NCBI GenBank assembly: GCA_001931535.1
Contig: CP016211.1
Span: forward strand, 13,717,501-13,781,500
DNA from: Minicystis rosea
GTDB taxonomy: Bacteria; Myxococcota_A; Polyangia; Polyangiales; Polyangiaceae
Length of the DNA: 64,000 nucleotides
Reading direction: 5' to 3'
The notes beneath the pieces were generated by a model that searched no databases, was not told the origin of the DNA, and was given only the letters and a program-made list of their open reading frames with translations. The position numbers and the translations under genes were made by a program. Positions 1-9,567 of the stretch are shown one piece after another (positions within the stretch are counted from its first letter, which is position 1; each line of letters opens with the position of its first letter).

Positions 1-512
<512 letters not shown>

Positions 513-629
513 TACTTCTAAGGCAACCGTTGAGTTGGCGCCCAGAGCTCGGGTGACGAGCGCTGGAGAGCGCAGTGCGGATTCGCAGCCACAGGCGCGA
601 AACGAGACATGCACACACACCCACAATTT

Positions 630-745
<116 letters not shown>

Positions 746-755
746 ATTTTTTATG

Positions 756-793
756 GGCCAGCAAGCTGTAACGGCTTGCTGGCCTTTTTTCTT
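756..793 (+). terminator. Intrinsic terminator of the rRNA operon
   Basis: A perfect 11-bp stem, GGCCAGCAAGC (756-766) with GCTTGCTGGCC (774-784), encloses a 7-base loop and is followed at once by a run of T from 785. This is the textbook rho-independent form and sits 11 bases after the 5S gene. It is the clearest U-tract terminator in the window; most other hairpins here lack a T-run. Confidence 0.95.
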
Positions 794-1519
794 TTGTCCT
801 TCGGCCTTGGCCTTCAGGCCTCGGCAGCCAAACGCTCTGAGCCATCGGCGACCAGGCGCGTCCGCGCGCCATCGCGGTGTCTCAGCGCCCGCGGAGCTCC
901 GCATGGCTCGCGACCGGCCGCGCGAACCTATCCCGCAATCCGGCAACCGTCGCCCGCAGCCGTCGGGCGCTGACCCGTCCGCACCGCGCGAGCAGGTCAC
1001 GGCAACCCGCAGCGGCAGCAGCAGCCGCGAGCGCCAGCGAGCGGACCCATCGAGCGCTGGCACATCCGCGCCGGGCATTCGGTCCACCAATGACTCTCGC
1101 GCAGCGGGACTCGAGCGCAGCTCATTGCCGCCCTGCGGCAGGCGCCGTGCTCTCAAAGCCCCATCGACGAAGCCGCATCAGCCCGCAGCAAACGGCTCAT
1201 GGCCACTTCGTCCACGCTCGTTGCAATGCCTTCATGCTCGGCACAAGCCTCGTTGCGCGCTGTCGCCAAAGGCCTTGTTGCAAAGCACCTTGCCTTCCGG
1301 GGTGCCGCCCAGCGCAAAGGCCTTGTTGTTGCGAACCGCCTCGAAAACGAGCCGAAACACCCTCTGTCACAGAGTGCTTTAGACCCGTGCCGACGCTGGC
1401 TGCTGATCCGTCGCCGACAACTCCACTGCTCCCTTGCCCGCTTGGGCCCAGCCCATGACCTCGGGTGTTTGCCCGAGGCACTTCCCCATCTCCCAGCCCT
1501 GCCTCCAGCCGACCTCGGG
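794..1519. other. Intergenic stretch without a supportable gene
   Basis: About 725 bases between the rrn terminator and the end of the minus-strand protease gene. Open frames here are arginine- and alanine-rich shadows typical of GC-rich DNA, with no domain-like segment or ribosome-binding site. A 14-base direct repeat, CAAAGGCCTTGTTG, occurs at 1267-1280 and 1315-1328. Its meaning is unknown; it may be a remnant of degraded coding sequence. Confidence 0.5.
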
Positions 1520-3334
1520 TCACTTCCGTGGAGGCATGGCGAGCTCCACCTTCTGGGGCGTTCCGTGCCGCAGGATCCAGAGGGGGAGGGGGCCGAAGGG
1601 GGCGCGGGCGAGGGCGCGGCGGGCGGCAGGGACGTTTTGGTGGACGGCGAAGTCGTGGTCGACGGCGAGGATGACGTCGCCGCGCTTGAGGCCGGCCGCG
1701 TCGGCGGGGCTCTTTTCGATGACGCGATCGATGGTCGGGCCTTGGCCGCCTTCCTCGATGTCGATGCCGACCCGGCGGAGGGTGCGGTAGGCGTCGCCGG
1801 GCCAGGCGTGGAGGAGGTTGTCGCGGAGATCGAAGGCGAGGCGGAAGTAACGCATCAAGCCCATGCCCACGAGGGCGATGCCGCCGCCGATGCGGTGGCG
1901 ATCGCGATCGCGGCCGATGGCGTCCATCTTCGGGAGCGTGAAGGGGCCGAGGCGCAGGCCGTCGATGGTGCTGTGGTAGTCGGGGCTGTGGCGGCTGTCG
2001 GCGCCGCCGAGGAAGGCATCGGAGCCGGGCGTTCGCTTGTGCACGACGCTCATGGCGAAGGCGTGGACGACGATGTCTTCCTCCATGCCAGTGTCGAGCA
2101 TGACGCGGCCTTTGGCGACGCCGAGGACTTCGCCGTCGAGGGTCGGAATTTCGCTGCCGTAGAGGCGCACGAGGCGACGGCCGCCGCGGAAGGATTCGCG
2201 CGGCCAGAGCCGCACCATGCGCGCGGGGCTGTCGACGTCGAGGATGAAGCGGCGCAGCGTGCTTTGGCCGAGGAGGCCGGCTTTGTCGCCGAAGTCTTGG
2301 CTCTCGGCGACGAGGACGCGCTCGCCGTAGAGCGTGGCGCCCGCGAGGCTCATCTTCGGGACGACGCCGACCCAGAGATGCGTGCGCGCGAGCCACGGCG
2401 GATCGACGTGCATGCGCGTCTCGCCCGTGGGCACGACGCCGAGCGCTCTCGCGCCTTCCCGCGAGAGGATGGTGAAGAAGGCACCCGTGTCGACGATGAG
2501 GCTCACGGGATCGCGATCGCCTGCGCGCGTGGGGATCTCGAGGCGGCGCTCGTAGGTGATGGGCACCTCGACCGGACGCGTGAGCGGAGGAGGGGAGACA
2601 CGCGCGCCCTCGGGGTGCGCCCACGAAGGCGCGGCGGCGACGTCGAGGGCTTGATCGGTCTCGAGGCGAACGTCTTCGTGGAGCACCTGGCCGGCGAAGC
2701 CGAAGCGATCGTTGGTGCTGCAACGAAAGGATGCGAGCACGGGGCCGGTCTCGCCGTGACCGATCGAGAGATCACCGCAGCTCACCAGGCGGCCGAAGTC
2801 GTCGACGACGTCGTACGCCGTGGGCTCGCTGCGCAACGTATCGACCGAGAAGGTGAGCGTGCGGCCGCCGGCGGGACGATACGCGAGCTCCCAGGAGCGA
2901 AAGCGCCGGCCCATGTAGGCGGCCTCGTCTTCCTGGCGGGGCTCGGCGAAATGAAGGCCGAAGAGCGCAGCGCCGGTGCGGGCTTCCTGATCCCACATCG
3001 AGGCGCTGGCTTCGATGATCTCGCCGTCGCCGATGCGTAGCCAACCCCCTTGGGGGTCGTGGCCGAATGCGTAGCGAGAGCCATCGCTGCGGGTGCGCTG
3101 CTCGGCGTAGGCCGAGGGGGTGACCACGATCTCGCGGGTCCACGCGCCGGCGTCGGAGGTGGTGGTGTAGCGGAGGTATTTCGATCGGCTGGCGTGGGAG
3201 GCGCCGAGGGCTCGGTCGATGCGGGAGATCTTCGCTTGCGTGCTTTGCCAAGCGGGCGCGCAGGCCGCGAGCGGGAGGGCCACGAGAAGGCACGAGAGCG
3301 CGGCCATCCATCCTCGGCTCTTCGCGTCGCACAT
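1520..3334 (-). CDS. Lipoprotein retropepsin-like aspartyl protease with two DTG motifs and a PDZ domain
   Basis: About 604 residues. The start at 3334 is chosen because AGGGGAG lies six bases upstream and the protein then opens with a lipoprotein signal ending LAAC. Two aspartyl-protease signatures are visible, VDTGAFF at about residue 280 and LDTGMEE at about residue 413. This suggests two retropepsin-type lobes fused in one chain, pepsin-like in layout. The last 85 residues form a PDZ-like domain (GIDIEEGG, SPADAAGLKRGDVIL). The N-terminal 250 residues form an outer-membrane-anchored region of unknown fold. It stands alone on the minus strand. A periplasmic or surface processing role is inferred; the substrate is unknown. 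An in-frame upstream ATG at 3424 has no clear ribosome-binding site. Confidence 0.85.
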   Translation of the reverse strand: MCDAKSRGWMAALSCLLVALPLAACAPAWQSTQAKISRIDRALGASHASRSKYLRYTTTSDAGAWTREIVVTPSAYAEQRTRSDGSRYAFGHDPQGGWLRIGDGEIIEASASMWDQEARTGAALFGLHFAEPRQEDEAAYMGRRFRSWELAYRPAGGRTLTFSVDTLRSEPTAYDVVDDFGRLVSCGDLSIGHGETGPVLASFRCSTNDRFGFAGQVLHEDVRLETDQALDVAAAPSWAHPEGARVSPPPLTRPVEVPITYERRLEIPTRAGDRDPVSLIVDTGAFFTILSREGARALGVVPTGETRMHVDPPWLARTHLWVGVVPKMSLAGATLYGERVLVAESQDFGDKAGLLGQSTLRRFILDVDSPARMVRLWPRESFRGGRRLVRLYGSEIPTLDGEVLGVAKGRVMLDTGMEEDIVVHAFAMSVVHKRTPGSDAFLGGADSRHSPDYHSTIDGLRLGPFTLPKMDAIGRDRDRHRIGGGIALVGMGLMRYFRLAFDLRDNLLHAWPGDAYRTLRRVGIDIEEGGQGPTIDRVIEKSPADAAGLKRGDVILAVDHDFAVHQNVPAARRALARAPFGPLPLWILRHGTPQKVELAMPPRK

Positions 3335-3618
3335 GCGGGCTCCCCTGTCGTGGTGTCGATTCGCGATCCATCGCGTCATCGAGCTCGGCGCCGGGGAAGC
3401 GGTCAGCAATGGGCGCGCCACCAAGGACCGATGGGTGATCCGATGTGCGCCGAGATCACGCCGAGCGGCGTTTCGCTATGTTGGAGGCCGTGATTCGGCG
3501 GCTCTGCGGCGTGATTCGGGGCTTCGACGCGATGTCCGGCTCCAGGAAACGTGTGACCGGCGCTTCACGCGATGCCGAGGCCACACCGAATGCCCGGGTC
3601 TTGATACCCTCCGCCCTC

Positions 3619-5610
3619 ATGCGCTTCGTCACCCTTCGTCGTGCGGCGGTGGCCGCCCTCGCGCTCACGGGAGCGTGCTCTTTCTCCGAGCCCGGGCCCA
3701 ATCCCGTCCCTGTCACGCCGCCCGATGCCTCGTGCGCGACGGACGACGGCGGCGGTGTGCCGCTCCTCGGCGGCGATTGCGATCCGATGGTGCCGGCGCA
3801 GTGTGGCTTCCCGTTCCCGTCGAACGTTTATCTGATGAACGATCCGTACACCGTGACCGGCAAGCGGGTCGCGTTCGGGCGGACGACGCTGCCGGGGTAC
3901 ACACCGAAGTCGCATATCGATCCCATCTATTTCCGAGACTGCGACGGGTTCTCGCCGGCGCAGAACATCCTCACGCATCTGCCCGGCGCGACCGCGACGG
4001 GATTGCCTTCGCAGGATGATCTCGAGGCGTCGCTCGGAGCCGATTCACCGACGATTTTGCTCGATGCCGACACCGGCGAGCGGGTGCCGCACTTCGCCGA
4101 GATCGACGAGAGCTTGATCGGCGAGGAGCCTGCGGATCACGCGTTCATCATCCGGCCGGTGGTCCGGCTCAAGGATGCGACCCGGTACATCGTGGCCATT
4201 CGTCACGTCGTCGATGTCGACGGCAAACCCCTTGCGCCTTCGGAGACGTTTCAGGCGCTCCGCGACGGGACGCCGTCGTGCGAGCCGTCGGTCGGGCGGC
4301 GGCGCGCGCTCTACGACGACATCTTCGCGCGGCTCGAAAAGGCCGGGATCGCGAAGGACGATCTCCAGATCGCTTGGGACTACTCCACCGCGAGCCAAGA
4401 GAACAACGTGGGTCGCCTCATCCGCATGCGCGACGACGCGCTCGCCAAGGTCGGAACGAAGGGGCCCGATTACACGATCGCGTCCGTCGAGGAGAACCCG
4501 AGCCCGCACATCCGCCGGCGCGTTCACGTGCTCATGAAGGTGCCGCTCTATCTGAACCAGCCGGGGCCGCACGCGCGCATGACCGTCGATGCGCAGGGGA
4601 TGCCCATCCAAAATGGATATGCCGAGTACGAGGTGCTCGTGCACATTCCCCATGCTGCTTTGGAGAAGCCCGGCGCGCTGCTCCAGAATGGACATGGGCT
4701 CCTTGGCTACAAGGAAGAAGGGCAGGACGGTTATCTGGCCGAGCTCGCCGACAAGTGGAATTACGTGGCCTTCGCCGTCGATCTCGTGGGCATGGCGCAC
4801 GAGGATTTCCCCGTGCTGGCGTCCAGCGCGGCGTCGGACATCGAAGGGTTCGTGGCCTCCGTCGACCGGCAACATCAAGGCATCCTCAACAGCCTGCTCG
4901 CCATGCGCATGATGAAGGGCGGGTTCGCGACGGATCCGGTGACCATCATCGATGGCAAAACGACCATCGATCCCAATCAAGCCTTCTATCGGGGCGACAG
5001 CCAAGGCGGGATCTTCGGCACGACGTACATGACCGTCACCACCGACGTGACCCGCGGGCTGCTCGGCGAGCCCGGGATGCCATACAGTTTGCTGCTCAAC
5101 CGCAGCGCGGACTTCGGGCCTTATCTCGTGCTCCTCCGGGGCGCGTTCCGCACGGGCCGCAACATGCAGCAGGTCATCGGCCTCCTGCAGATGCTCTGGG
5201 ATCGCACCGAGCCGAGCGGGTATGCACCCTATCTGGCGAAGGGCGATCTGCCGGGCAATGCGACGCCGCCCCACGAGGTGCTGCTCCACGTGGCCATCGG
5301 CGATCATCAGGTGACGCCGCTCGGCGCGCACATGATCGCGCGGGCCGTGGGCGCGCAGAACCTCAAGCCGGTGAATCGATCGGTGTGGGGGATTCCGGAG
5401 GCCGAGGGGCCGTTCATGGGATCGGGGATGGTGGAATGGGAGTTCGGAAACAAGGAGTCTCCCAAGACCAATACGCCTCCGGACGATACCTACGGTCCCG
5501 ATCCGCACGACGAAGTGCGCAAGCTGCCCGAGGCGATGGATCAGACCAATGCATTCTTCCGCACGGGCGAGGTAAAGGCGTTCTGCAGCGGTCCTTGCAA
5601 CCCTCAGTAG
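3619..5610 (+). CDS. Lipoprotein with alpha/beta-hydrolase-like GDSQGG motif
   Basis: About 663 residues. The start at 3619 gives a short lipoprotein signal (MRFVTLRR, then ALTGAC), so the product is probably lipid-anchored. The best functional clue is RGDSQGG near residue 458, which fits the G-x-S-x-G nucleophile elbow of alpha/beta hydrolases. Upstream text such as LLQNGHGLLGY resembles the HG oxyanion region of esterases. It is much longer than a simple esterase and the rest has no domain I recognise. Possible substrates are esters or lipids at the cell surface. The frame remains open upstream to 3445, but that stretch is not protein-like. Confidence 0.8.
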   Translation: MRFVTLRRAAVAALALTGACSFSEPGPNPVPVTPPDASCATDDGGGVPLLGGDCDPMVPAQCGFPFPSNVYLMNDPYTVTGKRVAFGRTTLPGYTPKSHIDPIYFRDCDGFSPAQNILTHLPGATATGLPSQDDLEASLGADSPTILLDADTGERVPHFAEIDESLIGEEPADHAFIIRPVVRLKDATRYIVAIRHVVDVDGKPLAPSETFQALRDGTPSCEPSVGRRRALYDDIFARLEKAGIAKDDLQIAWDYSTASQENNVGRLIRMRDDALAKVGTKGPDYTIASVEENPSPHIRRRVHVLMKVPLYLNQPGPHARMTVDAQGMPIQNGYAEYEVLVHIPHAALEKPGALLQNGHGLLGYKEEGQDGYLAELADKWNYVAFAVDLVGMAHEDFPVLASSAASDIEGFVASVDRQHQGILNSLLAMRMMKGGFATDPVTIIDGKTTIDPNQAFYRGDSQGGIFGTTYMTVTTDVTRGLLGEPGMPYSLLLNRSADFGPYLVLLRGAFRTGRNMQQVIGLLQMLWDRTEPSGYAPYLAKGDLPGNATPPHEVLLHVAIGDHQVTPLGAHMIARAVGAQNLKPVNRSVWGIPEAEGPFMGSGMVEWEFGNKESPKTNTPPDDTYGPDPHDEVRKLPEAMDQTNAFFRTGEVKAFCSGPCNPQ

Positions 5611-5654
5611 CGGTACCGAGGCGCGGAAGGCGCTTGCTCCAACGTCTATTGCAA

Positions 5655-5684
5655 CCCTCGGTAGCGATACCGAGGGCGCGCTCT
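5655..5684 (+). terminator. Hairpin terminator with GNRA loop, partly duplicated over the stop codon
   Basis: CCCTCGGTA (5655-5663) and TACCGAGGG (5668-5676) form a perfect 9-bp stem around a GCGA tetraloop, followed by GCGCGCTCTTTT. A second, imperfect copy of the same sequence lies at about 5596-5620. It covers the last codons and the TAG stop (5608-5610) of the preceding gene. The 3' copy is the likelier terminator because only it is followed by several T. Confidence 0.7.
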
Positions 5685-5736
5685 TTTGTCTCGTCGTAGG
5701 CGCGCGCCTTTCGCTATCGTCGGCCGCGGAGGTCCG

Positions 5737-6939
5737 ATGAACCAGAGCCCGTTCGTTCAAGTCCCGTGCGTCAAGTGCGGCACGACCGTGTGGATCGCAC
5801 CGGCTGCGGGCATGGGCTATTGCCCCTCGTGCCAGACGCCGAACCAAATCCCGCCCGGCGCTGCTGCGGGCGCACCGATGGGCGGCGCGCCCGGTGGTTA
5901 TGGCGCTCCTCCTCCGATGGGCGGAGCACCGATGGGCGGCGCGCCCGGTGGTTATGGCGCTCCTCCTCCGATGGGCGGAGCACCGATGGGCGGCGCGCCC
6001 GGTGGTTATGGCGCTCCTCCTCCGATGGGCGCTCCTGGTGGTCCTCCGATGGGCGGCGCACCGATGGGTGGTTATCCCGGCGCTCCGCCGATGGGGGCTC
6101 CCGGTGGTCCTCCGATGGGCGGCCCGCCGATGGGCGGCGCGCCCGGTGGTCCTCCGATGGGTGGTGGCTATCCCGGTGCGCCGGGGGGCCCGCCGATGGG
6201 TGGTCCCCCAATGGGTGGTGGTTATCCCGGTGCGCCGGGTGGTCCTCCGATGGGTGGTCCGCCGATGGGTGGTCCGCCGATGGGTGGGCCGACGTTTAGC
6301 AGCGGTGGGCCCGCGGGGGGCGGCAACGCGCTCAAGACGATCGGTGGTGCGGCTGGCACCATCGTGCTCATCATCATCGTCATCATCTTCAAGGTGGTGG
6401 TGCGCGGCGGGGCGCGCGCCATCAGCAACTCGGGTGGGAGCGAGAGCTTGTCGAGCCTCGGCATCGACAAGAAGAAGGGCGATCCCGACAAGATGATCGC
6501 GGCCGCCCGCGCCTATGCGCTCAAGTGGAAGAGCGACGCGGGCTTCTGGTCGGTGAACATCCAGAAGCTCGGCTCCGACGGCACCGTCGATCTCTCGAGC
6601 TCCAACGTCCTCGTGGAGTATTTCTCGCCGTCCGCCGTGTCTTCGTCGAATCAGAAGATGCGCGACGACTCCATCAAGAAGTTCAACTTCATCGGCGACG
6701 ACATGACCTACCGCGACATCTGGGGCGTGCGCAAACAGTACTCCCCGGCGCCGCGGGCGACGGCGATCCCCGGCTGCACCGCCAAGCAGCTCGCGGCCAA
6801 GCTGGTGTCGCTCGGTGTGCTCAAGACGGGCGGCACCATTCACGCGCAGATCGATCCCGCCTTCGGTGACGAGTGGCTCGTCCAGATCGGCGGCGCGCCG
6901 CGTCGCTTCGATCTCCAGACCTGCGGCGAAAAGAAGTGA
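5737..6939 (+). CDS. Zinc-ribbon membrane protein with long PMGGAPGG repeat region
   Basis: 400 residues, start at 5737 preceded by GGAGGT. Domains in order: an N-terminal zinc ribbon with Cys pairs at 11/14 and 29/32; a Pro-Gly-Met-rich low-complexity region from about residue 47 to 190 built of repeated PPMGGAP units; a transmembrane helix around 212-226 (TIVLIIIVIIFKVVV); and a C-terminal domain of about 160 residues without recognisable family. The layout resembles myxobacterial membrane-anchored zinc-ribbon proteins of unknown role. The C-terminal domain probably lies outside the membrane, away from the ribbon. It sits downstream of a terminator, so it is probably transcribed alone. Confidence 0.85.
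   Translation: MNQSPFVQVPCVKCGTTVWIAPAAGMGYCPSCQTPNQIPPGAAAGAPMGGAPGGYGAPPPMGGAPMGGAPGGYGAPPPMGGAPMGGAPGGYGAPPPMGAPGGPPMGGAPMGGYPGAPPMGAPGGPPMGGPPMGGAPGGPPMGGGYPGAPGGPPMGGPPMGGGYPGAPGGPPMGGPPMGGPPMGGPTFSSGGPAGGGNALKTIGGAAGTIVLIIIVIIFKVVVRGGARAISNSGGSESLSSLGIDKKKGDPDKMIAAARAYALKWKSDAGFWSVNIQKLGSDGTVDLSSSNVLVEYFSPSAVSSSNQKMRDDSIKKFNFIGDDMTYRDIWGVRKQYSPAPRATAIPGCTAKQLAAKLVSLGVLKTGGTIHAQIDPAFGDEWLVQIGGAPRRFDLQTCGEKK
5875..6297 (+). repeat. In-frame tandem repeats coding for PMGGAPGGYGAPP units
   Basis: The first three copies, starting near 5875, 5926 and 5986, are almost identical at DNA level over about 50 bases (CCGATGGGCGGCGCGCCCGG followed by a TTATGGCGCTCC core). Later units are shorter and more diverged. 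The repeat is translated as part of the zinc-ribbon protein. High DNA identity points to recent expansion by slippage or unequal exchange, and copy number is likely to vary between strains. Confidence 0.85.
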
Positions 6940-7130
6940 GTCACGATGGGGCCGCAAGCGGCCCCAAACCTCACGCCGGACGAGCCGGCGTTGATTCAGT
7001 ATGGGGCCGCACGCGGCCCCAAACCCCACGCCGGATGAGCCGGCGTTGATTCACGATGGGGCCGCACGCGGCCCAAGCTCCACGCCGATCACGATGGGCC
7101 GCGCGCGGCCGCAAACCCCCGGCGCTGACT
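6937..7130 (+). repeat. Palindromic repeat array after a stop codon (four units, last two degraded)
   Basis: Each full unit is about 54 bases and holds two hairpins: GGGGCCGC-AA-GCGGCCCC (6948-6965 in unit 1) and CGCCGG-ACGAG-CCGGCG (6974-6990). Units start near 6937, 6992, 7047 and 7086; the third lacks its second hairpin and the fourth is diverged. The array begins exactly at the TGA stop of the zinc-ribbon gene. The same unit occurs at 36179-36324 and, inverted, at 60299-60332. It resembles REP-type elements or paired terminator hairpins. Confidence 0.85.
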
Positions 7131-7232
7131 CACGCCGTCCCGGTCGCTCTCCGCCCCATGTGCGAGAGCCCCGCATGCATTCTCGTGCAAACGCGATCTC
7201 GATCCCACTCCGCGTGGTGATAGCCTCCCTTC

Positions 7233-7652
7233 ATGTCGTTGAAGGAAGCGCCCGCCGCCGCCGAGATCGCGCACGCGATGTCCGAGTGCATGAACCTGCT
7301 CTTCCTCTTCGCTGCACCCCGTGTCTTCACGGCGGTGCGCAAGAGCGGCGGAGGCATGGACGGCCCGGCCTCGCTGGCCGCGCTGCGACACTTCCTCCGC
7401 CAAGCGAGCGGCATCCGCGCGCGCTCGCCGGAGATCACCGGCGACGTCGATCGGTTGGTGCGCGCGGCCATCCTCGTCGAAGAGATCACGGGCACCCTGG
7501 GCGCGGGGACGTTCTCCGATCCGCTGCCCGAGGGCGTCGTGGATCGCGCGCGTCGCGCGCTCACCATCCTCGGCTTCGAGGAGCCCAAGGGCGGTTGGGA
7601 CGAGTTCGACGGTTTCCCCATCCCCTATCCCACGGCCCCCAAGCCGGCCTGA
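7233..7652 (+). CDS. Hypothetical protein, 139 residues
   Basis: A small, mostly helical-looking soluble protein with a natural amino-acid mix (MSLKEAPAAAEIAHAMSECMN and WDEFDGFPIPYP are typical segments). No signal peptide, transmembrane helix or known motif is visible. I do not recognise a family. It starts after the palindromic repeat array and is followed by 340 bases without a gene, so no operon context helps. The start at 7233 is the first ATG of the frame; no strong ribosome-binding site precedes it. Confidence 0.6.
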   Translation: MSLKEAPAAAEIAHAMSECMNLLFLFAAPRVFTAVRKSGGGMDGPASLAALRHFLRQASGIRARSPEITGDVDRLVRAAILVEEITGTLGAGTFSDPLPEGVVDRARRALTILGFEEPKGGWDEFDGFPIPYPTAPKPA

Positions 7653-7995
7653 TCTCCGCTCCAGAAATCTGATCGAGCGCGCGCCGGCGCTGCCGTGCGA
7701 AGGCGCGCTCGTGCGCACCATCGAGTCGCGCGCAGAGTCGGCGATCGTGAGCTGCTCGTCGAAGAGCGAAGATCGCGACGTCGCGATGCTGAGGGCAAGA
7801 GACGCCAACGCGTAGAGGACGGGGCTTTTCTTGCGAGGTCGCGGGCGTGTCGCGCGGTCTCGCGAATGTCGATCTCCAGGCTTCGTGGGGTCCGCGTCTC
7901 GGGGGATGGATGTCGGATCGAGCGCGTTTTCCCGGCCTCGGCGCGCGCACGGCGAGCGCTTGGGGCGTGGTAGGCTTCATGGGGGAGGGCGTCTC
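7653..7995. other. Intergenic stretch, no gene seen
   Basis: About 340 bases between the small hypothetical gene and the PhoD-like gene. The open frames are Arg-rich shadows. It probably holds the promoter of the downstream gene. The only clear signal is the GGGGGAGGG ribosome-binding site at 7981-7989, which belongs to that gene. Confidence 0.5.
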
Positions 7996-9561
7996 ATGAG
8001 CATCGGATTCGCGGGATCGTGGTTCACCACGTTCGGGCACCTCGAGCTGGTCGAGACCGGGACCACGGTCACCGGCGCCTATACCCACAAGGGCGGGCGC
8101 ATCGAAGGCACGCGCGAGGGCGCGCTGCTCCGCGCGCGCTGGCGCGAGACCGAGCGCGAAGGGACGTGCGAGCTCACCCTCGATCCGGGCGACAACGTGT
8201 TTCGCGGCGGCTGGTCCTACGATGGCGAGACCGAGTTCAACGGCGCCTGGGACGGCGTGCGCCTCGCGCTGCCGACCGCCGAGGATGGGGGCATGCCGGG
8301 CGCGGGCAACAGCCTCGCCGAGGGCCCGGTGCTCGCGGGGCCGATGGCGGGGGAGTGCGGCGAGACCGATGCGCGCATCTGGGCGCAGGCGCGCGACGGC
8401 TCACCGCTCACGCTGGTCGTCGACGGCGAAGACGGCCCGATTCGCCGGCTCGTATTGCCGCGCTGGGACGAGTGGCTCTGCGTGGTCTTCCACGTCGAGG
8501 GCCTGAAGCCTGGCACGACGTACACGTACACGATCGAGAGCGAGCACGGCGCCACGGCGCCGCAACGCTTCCGCACCGCGCCGCGGGCCGACGCGCGGCG
8601 GGCGCGCATCGCCTTTGGATCCTGCTTCTGGGAGCACGACAATCCTCGTCTGACGATCTTCGATTCCATCCGCCGGGAGCGGCCCGATCTCTTCCTGATG
8701 ATCGGAGACAATTGCTACTACGGCGAGCCCGACTGGCAGAGCCAGCACACCATGATGCTGGCGCAGCTCCGCCATCGGAACAGTGGGCCGCTCCGCCGCC
8801 TCGCGGCCGAGACGCCCGTCCTCGGCATCTGGGACGATCACGATTTCGGCCCCAACGACAGCGATGGATCGTTCGTTTACAAGCCCACGTCGCTCGCGGT
8901 GTTTCGCCGGATGTGGGCGCAGCGTGGTTATGGCGAGAGCGACGTTCCGGGGATTTTCTCGGCGGTGCGCTTCGGGCCGGTGGAGATCTTTCTCACCGAT
9001 GGTCGCTATCACCGCGAGGAGAGGCATTGCATCCTCGGCGAGGCGCAGCTCGCGTGGCTCTGCGAGAGGCTCCGGCGGAGCGACGCGCCCGTGAAGCTCC
9101 TCGTCTCGGGCTCGCAGATCTTGCCCGAGGCCGCCGTCGGTCTCGAGTGGGAGTGCTGGCGTCGCGATGCGCCCGGTGAGCTCGCGGCGCTCACGGCCTT
9201 CATCGAGCAGCACGACATCCGCGGCGTGGTCTTCGCGAGCGGCGACGTGCACCTCGGTTACCTGCTCCACGCGACGGGGCGATCGCTCGGCGGCGCGCGC
9301 CGCGGGCCCGATTTCTGGGAGCTGACCGCGAGCCCGCTCGCCAACGAGCCCTGGCACGAGACGATCACCGGGCTCGGCCTGCGCGATCCCTACCTCGTCG
9401 CGGAGCACGCCACCCACAACTATGGTCTGCTCGACGTCGATCTCGATCGCGCCGGCGCCGAGATCCGCCTCGTCCTCGCCGACGCCCACGGCCGCCCCTT
9501 GGTCTCGCAGCTCATCGCGCTCAGCGCGCTCTCGGTGCGCGACGACGACGACGTGGGTTGA
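7996..9561 (+). CDS. PhoD-like metallophosphatase
   Basis: 521 residues. The start at 7996 is set by GGGGGAGGG seven bases upstream. An N-terminal beta-rich domain of about 90 residues is followed by a PhoD-like module: a fibronectin-like part (LKPGTTYTYTIES), then the metal-site motifs FGSCF, MIGDNCYYGE, WDDHDFGPND and ASGDVHLG in the expected order. Such enzymes are Ca/Fe-dependent phosphomonoesterases or phosphodiesterases. Unlike classical PhoD there is no twin-arginine signal peptide, so this protein looks cytoplasmic. The N-terminal extension is unusual. The exact substrate cannot be told from sequence. Confidence 0.9.
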   Translation: MSIGFAGSWFTTFGHLELVETGTTVTGAYTHKGGRIEGTREGALLRARWRETEREGTCELTLDPGDNVFRGGWSYDGETEFNGAWDGVRLALPTAEDGGMPGAGNSLAEGPVLAGPMAGECGETDARIWAQARDGSPLTLVVDGEDGPIRRLVLPRWDEWLCVVFHVEGLKPGTTYTYTIESEHGATAPQRFRTAPRADARRARIAFGSCFWEHDNPRLTIFDSIRRERPDLFLMIGDNCYYGEPDWQSQHTMMLAQLRHRNSGPLRRLAAETPVLGIWDDHDFGPNDSDGSFVYKPTSLAVFRRMWAQRGYGESDVPGIFSAVRFGPVEIFLTDGRYHREERHCILGEAQLAWLCERLRRSDAPVKLLVSGSQILPEAAVGLEWECWRRDAPGELAALTAFIEQHDIRGVVFASGDVHLGYLLHATGRSLGGARRGPDFWELTASPLANEPWHETITGLGLRDPYLVAEHATHNYGLLDVDLDRAGAEIRLVLADAHGRPLVSQLIALSALSVRDDDDVG

Positions 9562-9567
9562 GCGAAA

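Noticed and set aside
513..629. Possible tRNA in the 23S-5S spacer
   Set aside because: No cloverleaf or TTCGAATC-type T-loop could be found in these bases; it looks like ordinary processing spacer.
1267..1328. Direct repeat CAAAGGCCTTGTTG as an attachment site
   Set aside because: Only two copies 48 bases apart, with no integrase gene or tRNA nearby.
4045..7029. 994-residue open frame on the minus strand with THRRTT repeats
   Set aside because: It lies antisense to the esterase-like and zinc-ribbon genes; the repeats are only the complement of the PMGGAP repeat DNA, and the sequence has no domain or ribosome-binding site.
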